Notes under the pieces: generated by a model | Told to the model about the DNA's origin: nothing | Databases searched by the model: none | Seen by the model: only the letters and a program-made list of their open reading frames with translations | Origin: Syntrophobacterales bacterium | GTDB lineage: Bacteria; Desulfobacterota; Desulfobaccia; Desulfobaccales; 0-14-0-80-60-11 | DNA: 6,571 bases | Assembly: GCA_020052215.1 (NCBI GenBank) | Contig: JAGVPN010000028.1 | Span: 1-6,571, forward strand | Direction of reading: 5' to 3' | Program-made: the position numbers and the translations under genes | In this document: one piece after another, positions 1 through 5,071 of the stretch | How the letters are laid out: every line of letters starts with the position of its first letter | Numbering within the stretch: the first letter of the stretch is position 1

Positions 1-7
1 GCCTGAT

Positions 8-98
8 AATCCCCCCTACCCCCCTTTAAAAAAGGGGGGGAACTACAAGGAATTGCTGTTAAAGTCCCCCTTTGAAAAAGGGGGATTTAGGGGGATTT
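8..98. repeat. Inverted pair of C/G-run palindromic intergenic repeats
   Basis: Two related blocks lie in opposite orientation. The first (about 8-40) reads as C-runs, then CTTT-AAAAAA, then a G-run, so it can fold on itself. The second (about 64-98) has CCCCCTTTGAAAAAGGGGG followed by a second G-run and ATTTAGGGGGATT. The reverse complement of the second matches the layout of the first (AATCCCCC-TA-CCCCC-TTT). Repeats of this kind are dispersed between genes in many Desulfobacterota and some other phyla. No coding function is visible. They may act at RNA level as hairpins or be remnants of small non-autonomous elements. Confidence 0.7.
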
Positions 99-157
99 AA
101 GAACCTCCAAGCGGAAGGAATTTATGGCAAACGCTAGAGCTTTAAAAGAGGAGCCTC

Positions 158-304
158 TGGCAAAATTTTCTTTGAGACTGAAATTTTATCGAGTTGCTCC
201 AAGAATAATTGGTGGCACAGGCTTTCCAGCCTGTGCCGTCGCAGGCTGATGCCTGCGGATAGATCAAGGCCGGTAATTTTGCCCAAGGGGAAGAAAATTT
301 GCCA
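158..304. repeat. Possible MITE-like element with inverted ends
   Basis: The left end TGGCAAAATTTTCTT (158-172) is the reverse complement of the right end AAGAAAATTTGCCA (291-304), apart from one extra A. Between these arms lie two perfect hairpins (214-237 and 240-257). Inverted ends about 14 bp long around a 147-bp non-coding core resemble a miniature element or composite intergenic repeat. No target-site duplication is obvious. The element ends 12 bp before the ribosome binding site of the downstream methyltransferase gene, so it forms most of that gene's leader. Confidence 0.4.
211..257. repeat. Twin perfect hairpins (intergenic palindromic repeat)
   Basis: The first hairpin is GGCACAGGCT-TTCC-AGCCTGTGCC (214-237), a 10-bp perfect stem with a 4-nt loop. 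The second is CGCAGGC-TGAT-GCCTGCG (240-257), a 7-bp perfect stem with a 4-nt loop. They are 2 nt apart. Neither is followed by a T-tract, so they are not a standard intrinsic terminator. The form fits a dispersed palindromic repeat in the leader of the methyltransferase gene. Confidence 0.75.
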
Positions 305-327
305 ACCCTGCGGCATGGAGGCAGGTC

Positions 328-1155
328 ATGCGGCTCCGGGATAAACTAGTAGCGGCAAGAATTATGCGGGTTATCTTTCTGACGCTTCTGGGCGGGGTCA
401 TGGCGTTAACCGGTCTCGGGGTCGGCGCCGGCGCCGACCGGGCCCCGGATAGTTTCCAGGACGCCCGGCAGGCCATGGTGGCCCGGCAACTACAGCGCCG
501 GGATATCACCGACCCCCGGGTGTTGGTCGCCATGGGCACGGTGCCCCGGCACTGCTTCGTGCCCGAGTCCTTGACCTCCCAGGCCTATGGCGACCACCCC
601 CTCCCCATCGGGGGAGGGCAGACCATCTCCCAGCCTTATATTGTAGCCCTGATGACCCAGTGGGCCGAAGTGGCGCCGGGTGACAAGGTCCTGGAGGTGG
701 GAACGGGTTCGGGGTATCAGGCCGCCGTGCTGGCGGAACTTACCGACCAGGTCTGGAGCATCGAAATCCTTCCGGAACTGGCCCGGCAGGCCGCGGCGCG
801 CCTGAAAGACCTGGGCTACGGCCGGGTGCGGGTCAGGAGCGGCGATGGCTACCAAGGCTGGCCCGAGGCCGCCCCCTTTGACGCCATCCTGGTAACCGCG
901 GCCGCGCCCCGGGTGCCCCCGGCCCTCACCGCCCAGCTCAAAGAAGGAGGCCGCCTGGTGATCCCCTTGGGACCCCCCGGCGGGGTCCAAAACCTGGTGC
1001 GGTACCGCAAAGTGCAGGGGAAACTGGTGGAGGAAGCCTCCTTGCCGGTGCGTTTTGTGCCCCTGGTGCACCCTCCGGCGCTGAAAGCCGCGCCCTTCGC
1101 TGATCCGCCGGAGGCCCCGGCGACCAGCCCGGGTCCCGGGGGTCCGCCCCGCTGA
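328..1155 (+). CDS. pcm: Protein-L-isoaspartate O-methyltransferase, predicted exported
   Basis: The enzyme transfers a methyl group from S-adenosylmethionine to the free carboxyl of L-isoaspartyl residues, starting the repair of aged proteins. The 275-residue product shows the family motifs in order: GGGQTISQPYIVALM (95-109), the substrate-side signature; VLEVGTGSGYQAA (121-133), the SAM-binding glycine loop; the acidic strand end SIEI (144-147); GDG (172-174); FDAILVTAA (184-192); GGRLVIP (207-213); and the terminal RFVPLV (242-247). Typical cytosolic Pcm is about 210 residues. The extra length is an N-terminal segment with basic residues (R2, R4, K6, R11, R14) and a hydrophobic stretch (15-36, possible cleavage after GAGA), plus a Pro/Ala-rich tail after 247. 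It is therefore probably periplasmic or membrane-tethered. ATG 328 is chosen because GGAGG (317-321) sits 6 nt upstream; ATG 364 lacks such a site. No surE or other repair gene lies next to it. Confidence 0.93.
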   Translation: MRLRDKLVAARIMRVIFLTLLGGVMALTGLGVGAGADRAPDSFQDARQAMVARQLQRRDITDPRVLVAMGTVPRHCFVPESLTSQAYGDHPLPIGGGQTISQPYIVALMTQWAEVAPGDKVLEVGTGSGYQAAVLAELTDQVWSIEILPELARQAAARLKDLGYGRVRVRSGDGYQGWPEAAPFDAILVTAAAPRVPPALTAQLKEGGRLVIPLGPPGGVQNLVRYRKVQGKLVEEASLPVRFVPLVHPPALKAAPFADPPEAPATSPGPGGPPR

Positions 1156-1268
1156 GGCTTTGCCTGTGCCGCCCCCCATATTGCGGAATCACCCCGCCGA
1201 AAACGGTCATGGCGTTATGCGGAACATGCACTAATACGAAGTTGCAGTCAAAAATTTACAGACGAAAC

Positions 1269-1321
1269 GTAGGGGCGCACCTAGGTGTGCGCCCTCAGGG
1301 GGGGCATAGGTCCCCCCCTAC
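1269..1321. repeat. Palindromic intergenic repeat with two hairpins
   Basis: The unit opens with GTAGGGG (1269-1275) and closes with CCCCTAC (1315-1321), an inverted pair. Inside are a stem GGGCGCAC/GTGCGCCC (1273-1280 with 1287-1294) and a stem of seven G against seven C (1298-1304 with 1312-1318). This is a compact non-coding repeat like those at the left end of the window. It directly precedes the integrase remnant and may mark the breakpoint that removed the rest of that gene. Confidence 0.65.
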
Positions 1322-1353
1322 AAAAATTGTCCATTGAGCGCTAATCGGTATGA

Positions 1354-1452
1354 GTGGCCATGATGCTGGGGTGCAAGAGCCCGGTGGTGACCCTGGAGAA
1401 GTATAACCGCTTTATGCCGAATCTGACCCGGGAGGATGGGAAGGCGCTCTAG
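1354..1452 (+). pseudogene. Remnant of a tyrosine recombinase (integrase) C-terminus
   Basis: From GTG 1354 (or ATG 1360) the frame reads VAMMLGCKSPVVTLEKYNRF and then MPNLTREDGKAL before TAG 1450-1452, about 32 residues. This matches the last conserved block of phage-type tyrosine recombinases, in which LGH-x-S-x-x-x-T is followed by the catalytic tyrosine, here in the EKYNRF context. The usual histidine of LGH is cysteine (TGC). An in-frame TGA (1351-1353) lies immediately upstream, and the Arg and His-x-x-Arg boxes are absent, so the gene is inactive and mostly lost. A tRNA-3'-end-like sequence lies about 76 bp downstream, a distance expected between an integrase gene and its attachment site. 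The assignment rests on one short block read by eye. Confidence 0.5.
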
Positions 1453-1464
1453 AGGCGGGGAAAA

Positions 1465-1482
1465 TCGCGAAATATTTCGCGA
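1465..1482. repeat. Perfect 18-bp palindrome, GCGAAA half-sites
   Basis: TCGCGAAATATTTCGCGA is identical to its own reverse complement. The inner half-sites are GCGAAA and TTTCGC with a 2-bp TA spacer. A further GCGAAA follows in direct orientation at 1479-1484. The site lies 12 bp after the integrase remnant. It could be a binding site for a dimeric regulator or an accessory recombinase site; nothing in the window identifies the protein. Confidence 0.45.
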
Positions 1483-1528
1483 AACACGAAGAAAAGTTAT
1501 TGGAATATCAATAAGTTAAGGCTGCGAT

Positions 1529-1544
1529 TGGTAGTCCCAACGGG
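1529..1544 (-). other. tRNA 3'-end-like fragment, candidate attachment-site remnant
   Basis: On the minus strand this reads CCCGTTGGGACTACCA. That has the shape of a tRNA 3' end: five bases of T-stem (CCCGT), seven of acceptor stem (TGGGACT), a discriminator A, and CCA. The rest of a tRNA is missing: the bases that should form the T-loop do not read TTC. Integrases commonly use tRNA 3' ends as attachment cores and leave such fragments at one end of the inserted element. Together with the integrase remnant 76 bp to the left, this suggests an old att site. A tRNA-Glu donor is possible from memory of similar acceptor ends, but unproven. Confidence 0.4.
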
Positions 1545-1627
1545 GCTATTTCCTGTAAAAACTGGCACCTACATGCCTAATAATTTCAATGGCTTGGACA
1601 GAAGGCCTTTCGACATCTGAGTCAAAA

Positions 1628-1646
1628 ATGGCGAAAATTTCGCCAT
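1628..1646. repeat. 19-bp palindrome, second GCGAAA/TTTCGC pair
   Basis: ATGGCGAAAATTTCGCCAT is a perfect inverted repeat of 9 bp around one central A. Its core half-sites GCGAAA (1631-1636) and TTTCGC (1638-1643) are the same as those of the palindrome at 1465-1482, with a 1-bp instead of a 2-bp spacer. The two sites flank the attachment-like fragment. As RNA it would form a stable hairpin. Confidence 0.45.
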
Positions 1647-1698
1647 GTATTCTTGCCGGTTTGATTTGAGAGTTTGAATCAAGTAAAAGTTCATTTGG

Positions 1699-1728
1699 AG
1701 CCCTGGGGTTTTCGACCCAGGGCTTTTT
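1699..1728 (+). terminator. Rho-independent terminator
   Basis: A 9-bp GC-rich stem, AGCCCTGGG (1699-1707) with CCCAGGGCT (1716-1724), encloses an 8-nt loop and runs straight into five T residues (1724-1728). On the other strand the stem is not followed by a T-run, so it acts on + strand transcripts. No intact gene ends just before it. It may close a transcript from the decayed integrase region or an unannotated small RNA. Confidence 0.65.
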
Positions 1729-1744
1729 CATTTTTAGAGATTTC

Positions 1745-2010
1745 CATATCCAAATAATATGCAAAGATTTTCAGAAGAGCGGGTAGTGGCAAGCAACGCG
1801 CACCCTCACCCCCGCTGGACTGACTGATCAAGCGATTAATCAAAGTGAGCGCCAGGGTTTCTTATCATGCCCGGCGGTAGTATGTCCATGTGGCCTCGGC
1901 TTTTCCTCGGGCTCATCATTGTCGAGCGATGCTGGCCTGGGGTTCATAGGCTTCCCAGCCAGTTAACATCTGGTCGCCGAGGGATTGGTATGCCCGAAAT
2001 CCGGGGAAAA
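1745..2010. other. Intergenic stretch without a recognisable gene
   Basis: Neither strand holds a frame with both a credible start signal and a recognisable product. An imperfect hairpin lies at 1932-1962: CTGGC-(C)-TGGG pairs with CCCA-GCCAG, a 9-bp stem with one bulge. It has no T-tract. A minus-strand frame crosses this area and ends near 1916 with a gene-like tail (GWEAYEPQASIARQ), but it has no matching start. It could be a gene remnant. Confidence 0.5.
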
Positions 2011-2040
2011 TTGACTTTTCGCCCAAATTTGCACTATCAT
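2011..2040 (+). promoter_or_regulatory. Predicted sigma70-type promoter for the Sel1-repeat gene
   Basis: TTGACT (2011-2016) and TATCAT (2035-2040) each match the -35 and -10 consensus at five of six positions, with an 18-bp spacer. Transcription would start near 2047 and give a leader of about 140 nt before the ATG at 2190. That leader would contain the repeat shared with the TolB-like gene. Confidence 0.55.
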
Positions 2041-2109
2041 GGCCTCGATGAGAAATTTTTGGCTTCGAGAAGAGGAACGTTTGAAGGGCTAAACTCGGGT
2101 AAAGAGTTC

Positions 2110-2156
2110 CCCAAAACCATTTTTTACTGGGGTGGTCAGGGTTGCCGCATAATCTC
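2110..2156 (+). repeat. Leader repeat, copy 1 (upstream of Sel1-repeat gene)
   Basis: The core GGTTGCCGCATAATCTC (2140-2156) occurs again, base for base, at 3049-3065. Similarity extends upstream with small gaps: CCAAA, then ATTTTTT, CTG, TGG and CAGG in the same order. The core ends 33 nt before the start codon. It contains CATAAT, close to a -10 box, but no good -35 element lies at the right distance. Confidence 0.65.
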
Positions 2157-2189
2157 GGTTGAAAAAACTTATTGAAAAAGGAGGTCGAC

Positions 2190-2990
2190 ATGAAAAAAAA
2201 CTTTCCTGCTTTCTGTTTGGTTTTATTCTTGGTCTTCATTACCAGCATTGCTTTTGCTCAAAATTTCCTTGAAATAAAAGAAAAAGCAACTCGGGGCGAC
2301 GCTGAGGCACAGTTTAAGCTCGGGCGCATGTATGACCGAGGTACGGGTGTAAAGCAAGACTTCTCACAGGCAAAGTTCTGGTGGGAAAAGGCCGCCGCAC
2401 AGGGATACGTAGATGCACAGTATAATCTTGGGTGCATGTATGACCAAGGTGAGGGTGTAAAGCAAGACTTCGCAAAGGCGGTGTTCTGGTGGGAAAAGGC
2501 CGCTGCACAAGGTGACGCTGAGGCCCAGTTTAATCTTGGGAACATGTATGACCGAGGTACTGGTGTAAAGCAAGACTTCTCACAGGCAAAGTTCTGGTGG
2601 GAAAAGGCCGCCGCACAGGGACTCGCTCAGGCACCGTTTAATCTTGGGAACATGTATTACAGAGGTACGGGTGTAAAGCAAGACTTCTCACAGGCAAAGT
2701 TCTGGTGGGAAAAAGCCGCTGCACACGGCGACGTTAAGGCACAGTATAATCTTGGGAACATGTATGCCAGAGGTGAAGGTATAAAGCAAGACTTCGCACA
2801 GGCAAAGTTCTGGTGGGAAAAGGCCGCCGCACAAGGTGACGCTGAGGCCCAGTTTAATCTTGGGATCATGTATGCCAGAGGCGAGGGCGTGAAGCAAGAC
2901 TTCTCACAGGCAAAGTTCTGGTGGGAAAAAGCCGCCGCACAGGGACTCGCTAAGGCAAAAGAAATGCTGAATAAATTAAAATCAAACTAA
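2190..2990 (+). CDS. Exported Sel1-like repeat (SLR/TPR) protein
   Basis: The 266-residue product has a clear signal peptide (KK at 2-3, hydrophobic core about 5-20, likely cleavage after AFA at 21-23). It then carries six tandem 36-residue Sel1-like repeats at residues 40-75, 76-111, 112-147, 148-183, 184-219 and 220-255, plus a short start of a seventh. Each has the family pattern AQ-x-x-LG-x-MY-x-x-G-x-G-x-KQD, then A-x-FWWEKAAA. SLR units are paired helices that form protein-binding solenoids; SLR proteins are often adaptors in envelope processes or signalling. There is no enzymatic domain, and the partner is unknown. ATG 2190 is preceded by AGGAGG (2179-2184, 5-nt gap). A TTG at 2172 is in frame but lies upstream of this site, so it is rejected. 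The gene is less GC-rich than pcm. The near-identical units suggest recent internal duplication. Confidence 0.88.
   Translation: MKKNFPAFCLVLFLVFITSIAFAQNFLEIKEKATRGDAEAQFKLGRMYDRGTGVKQDFSQAKFWWEKAAAQGYVDAQYNLGCMYDQGEGVKQDFAKAVFWWEKAAAQGDAEAQFNLGNMYDRGTGVKQDFSQAKFWWEKAAAQGLAQAPFNLGNMYYRGTGVKQDFSQAKFWWEKAAAHGDVKAQYNLGNMYARGEGIKQDFAQAKFWWEKAAAQGDAEAQFNLGIMYARGEGVKQDFSQAKFWWEKAAAQGLAKAKEMLNKLKSN
2307..2954 (+). repeat. Six tandem 108-bp coding repeats
   Basis: Units begin at 2307, 2415, 2523, 2631, 2739 and 2847, each encoding one Sel1-like repeat. Long stretches such as AAGTTCTGGTGGGAAAA recur with no or single changes. Units 1, 3 and 4 share the RGTGVKQDFSQAKFWW stretch, while units 5 and 6 share MYARGEG. 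This pattern suggests duplication of single and paired units. Copy number is likely to vary between strains and may collapse in short-read assemblies. Confidence 0.85.
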
Positions 2991-3016
2991 GACGATAGTA
3001 AAGACAACAAGACTGC

Positions 3017-3065
3017 TCCAAATTGCGTATTTTTTCTGCGATGGCGCAGGTTGCCGCATAATCTC
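3017..3065 (+). repeat. Leader repeat, copy 2 (upstream of TolB-like gene)
   Basis: This is the second copy of the repeat at 2110-2156, with the identical 17-bp core at 3049-3065. Here the upstream part forms a small perfect hairpin, CTGCG-ATGG-CGCAG, just before the core. The core ends 26 nt before the ATG at 3092. The position relative to the start codon is similar in both copies, which favours a shared leader or promoter function or duplication of a gene start. Confidence 0.65.
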
Positions 3066-3091
3066 AGGAAAAAGGCATAGGTGACCATACC

Positions 3092-4060
3092 ATGACTCGA
3101 TGGATAATCACTCTCTGCACGTTGGTGGCGGCGGCGCTGTTCATGATGAGCCCGGCGGCGTTTGCGGGTACCAGCAAACTGGTGTTTGTCCGGGGCGGTA
3201 ATGTTTGGATCGCCAACACCGACGGCACGGAAGCGCGGCAGTTGACCTCGTTTGAGCCTGGCAAATATAACAGTCTTCGTCCCGCCTTATCGCCGGATGG
3301 TCAGTGGGTAGCGTTTTCTATCCGTCAAAAAGGCCGCGATAAACAACTCTATTGGGTGCCCAGCCGCGGCGGGGCGGTGCAGCCCTTGCGCCCCACGGGG
3401 ATTTGGGCAGCCTGGAGTCCATCCTTTGCACCCGACGGCAAGAGCCTCCTGTTTGTCGGCATGTCTCAATACCGCGTGGATAAAAAATACGAAGATTTGT
3501 CTTACGCCACCATGTCTGTCAGCCTCATGGACCTGAAAGAAAAAGGTGTGCGGCATATAGTGAGTATTCCCGACCTCTCTATGAATGCCGGTCACGTTTA
3601 TGCCAACCCCTCCTTTTCCCCCGACGGGCGGAAGATCGCCTACCAGCATAGCGGCACCGATGTTTCCGGGGGCTTCTCTGTGATTAATCTGCAAGGGCAG
3701 ACCGTCTTCAAGTTTCCCCGAGACCCACAGAATTCCGACCCTTACTGGCGGCCGCAGTTCTCCCCCGACGGGAAAGAGATTCTTTGCTATTCCCCCCCCA
3801 CTTCTGGGAGTGAAGATGCCATCGAGAAGCAGGGGGACAACATTTACCTGGTGAATATGGCGACCCGGCAGGCGAGAGGGATCGCCGAGGGTTGGAATCC
3901 CACCTTTGTGGATGGCGGCAAGGCCATCGTCTATGAGGGCTGGTCGCCTGATGGATGGAATATCGGCTTTAAGCCCGATCTCTGGCGTCTGGACCTGGCC
4001 CCCGGAGCCCAGCCGCGGAAGATCCTTACGGACGGTGCCGAGCCTGCGGGGCAGCCGTGA
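3092..4060 (+). CDS. TolB-like exported beta-propeller (PD40/WD40-like) protein
   Basis: The 322-residue product has a signal peptide (R3, hydrophobic 5-20, likely cleavage after AFA at 23-25), so it should be periplasmic. The mature part carries PD40 propeller motifs: ALSPDG (65-70), SFAPDG (111-116), SFSPDG (174-179), QFSPDG (222-227), a degenerate TFVDGG (271-276) and WSPDG (284-288). Each is followed by hydrophobic strand residues, as in WVAFS or KIAYQ. The first blade reads LVFVRGGNVWIANTDG (30-45). True TolB is about 430 residues with its own N-terminal domain and is encoded next to tol and pal genes; neither holds here, so it is called TolB-like only. Such propellers usually bind proteins or glycans. 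ATG 3092 has AGGTGA 7 nt upstream. Only 19 bp separate it from the next gene, so the two are probably co-transcribed. Confidence 0.85.
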   Translation: MTRWIITLCTLVAAALFMMSPAAFAGTSKLVFVRGGNVWIANTDGTEARQLTSFEPGKYNSLRPALSPDGQWVAFSIRQKGRDKQLYWVPSRGGAVQPLRPTGIWAAWSPSFAPDGKSLLFVGMSQYRVDKKYEDLSYATMSVSLMDLKEKGVRHIVSIPDLSMNAGHVYANPSFSPDGRKIAYQHSGTDVSGGFSVINLQGQTVFKFPRDPQNSDPYWRPQFSPDGKEILCYSPPTSGSEDAIEKQGDNIYLVNMATRQARGIAEGWNPTFVDGGKAIVYEGWSPDGWNIGFKPDLWRLDLAPGAQPRKILTDGAEPAGQP

Positions 4061-4079
4061 GTGGTAAGCGGAGTCCAAA

Positions 4080-4841
4080 ATGACCAGATTGACGATCACC
4101 ACTTTCCTGTTGGTAAGTTTAATTAGTATATCCGTGGCACATTCCCAGGTTAAGCAACCTGAATCAGAGAGTTTACTTGCCAAAGTTCAAAAGGAGGACA
4201 CTCTCTCCAGTCCTGGGGTTTACCCTCCGGATGATCCCCGAGAGACGGCCCCGCTGAATAAACATTGTTTAGGTATGCAAAGCAGTTACAAATGTGCCCC
4301 GGTCATCGAACGCCTTCAGCTCCCCCAATACCCCCAGGTGAATCGTCAGAAAGGCGAGCTCAAGCTTGCTCTAAAAACTGGTAAGGTGGTGGTGTTTACG
4401 GACCGCCAAAAAGACCCGGATGATAGCGAGGCGCAGCACTATTTCTTTCGGGATTATCTGAGAGGCCTGGGGTATTTTCTTATTCAGGCTCTGCTCTATG
4501 AAGACGCCGGCTACTATATGGTCAATGACCAGACCGGAGAAAAGTCTTTCCTTCAGGACCTGCCTATTCTCTCTCCAGATAAAAGCAAGCTGGTAACCAT
4601 CAGGTATGATCTGGTGTACCTCCCCCGCAACACCATTCAAATCTGGCGGTTTGACCCAGGACGTTTGATTAAGGAATGGGAGTTTGATGCCGAAAATAAG
4701 TGGGGTCCAGCGGGCGGGGTCTGGCTGGATAACGACACCATCAGTTTCACCAAGAAGATTCTCAAGCGAGACTATAGCTGTATCGATGTTCCCATGATCC
4801 TGAAAAAGGGTCCAGGGGGCTGGAAATTTTCAGAAAAGTGA
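4080..4841 (+). CDS. Secreted protein of unknown function
   Basis: I do not recognise the family. The 253-residue product begins with a signal peptide (R3, hydrophobic 5-19, likely cleavage after AHS at 20-22). The mature protein has three cysteines (C63, C72, C234); C63 and C72 are close enough for a disulphide. The middle is rich in aromatics (HYFFRDY, GYFLIQALLYEDAGYY), followed by LPILSPDKSKLVTI (161-174) and TIQIWRFDPG (185-194). These resemble propeller strands, so it may be a divergent partial propeller, but that is a guess. CGGAG (4069-4073) lies 6 nt before ATG 4080. The 19-bp gap after the TolB-like gene suggests one operon and related roles in the envelope. No terminator is obvious after its stop. 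Confidence 0.8.
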   Translation: MTRLTITTFLLVSLISISVAHSQVKQPESESLLAKVQKEDTLSSPGVYPPDDPRETAPLNKHCLGMQSSYKCAPVIERLQLPQYPQVNRQKGELKLALKTGKVVVFTDRQKDPDDSEAQHYFFRDYLRGLGYFLIQALLYEDAGYYMVNDQTGEKSFLQDLPILSPDKSKLVTIRYDLVYLPRNTIQIWRFDPGRLIKEWEFDAENKWGPAGGVWLDNDTISFTKKILKRDYSCIDVPMILKKGPGGWKFSEK

Positions 4842-4872
4842 CCAGGGGGTTACGCTGGAGAAGAAATTAAGT

Positions 4873-4901
4873 TTGAAAACCAGCGCTATGGGGGCTAATA
4901 T
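4873..4901 (+). promoter_or_regulatory. Weak candidate promoter for the TIR-WD40 gene
   Basis: TTGAAA (4873-4878, five of six to the -35 consensus) and TAATAT (4896-4901, four of six to the -10) are 17 bp apart. Transcription would start near 4908, about 164 nt before the TIR gene. The same bases overlap the possible frameshifted small gene, and both readings cannot be strongly supported together. Confidence 0.3.
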
Positions 4902-5005
4902 TTTTTTTAGCATTGGTAAGCGCTGCTCTTATCCCCAATCAACCCGTCTGCCGCAAAGATTCCCTCGAGGGCAATGCGGCCATCGGCCTATCCCGGCTGA
5001 CATAA
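4873..5005 (+). pseudogene. Possible small secreted protein gene broken at a T8 run
   Basis: From TTG 4873 the frame reads KTSAMGANIFF up to a run of eight T (4901-4908). In the frame reached by losing one T, the text continues LALVSAALIPNQPVCRKD, then SLEGNAAIGLSRLT, and stops at TAA 5003-5005. The join would give about 43 residues with a signal-peptide-like start and a plausible mature tail. GGAG (4857-4860) lies 12 nt before the TTG; an in-frame ATG is at 4888. An inverted repeat, CAGCGCT (4881-4887) with AGCGCTG (4919-4925), surrounds the T-run. It could be a decayed gene, a sequencing indel, transcriptional slippage, or chance. No family is recognised. Confidence 0.22.
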
Positions 5006-5071
5006 CAGGCAGTCATCGGCGCTGGCATAAAAATCAGGTTCACTCAGGGCCTGGCGCTTCAGGAGGGCAAC

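Noticed and set aside
124..249. A 41-codon frame starting ATG 124 with AAGGA upstream
   Set aside because: Its last third is the translation of the palindromic repeat at 214-257, and no family-like features appear. The apparent ribosome site is probably chance.
421..438. Perfect 18-bp palindrome GTCGGCGCCGGCGCCGAC
   Set aside because: It lies inside the Gly/Ala-rich signal region of pcm, where GC-rich codons readily produce it. No functional context is seen.
1546..1764. Minus-strand frame of 72 codons
   Set aside because: It reads through the terminator stem and a palindrome, and has no family-like sequence.
1867..2175. Open frame of 102 codons on the + strand
   Set aside because: It has no ribosome binding site or recognisable domain, and it overlaps the predicted promoter and leader of the Sel1-repeat gene.
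1916..2248. Minus-strand frame of 110 codons ending in GWEAYEPQASIARQ
   Set aside because: The tail looks gene-like, but the rest is antisense to the Sel1-repeat signal peptide and leader. At most the last part is a gene remnant.
2307..2954. Regular 108-bp repeats resembling an array
   Set aside because: They are in-frame Sel1-like protein repeats without spacer structure, not CRISPR.
3041..3060. Sigma54-like TGGC...TTGC in the shared leader repeat
   Set aside because: Only 8 nt separate GG and GC in both copies; sigma54 -24/-12 elements need 10.
3287..4183. Minus-strand frame of 298 codons
   Set aside because: It is antisense to the TolB-like gene, whose signal peptide and PD40 motifs show that the + strand is coding.
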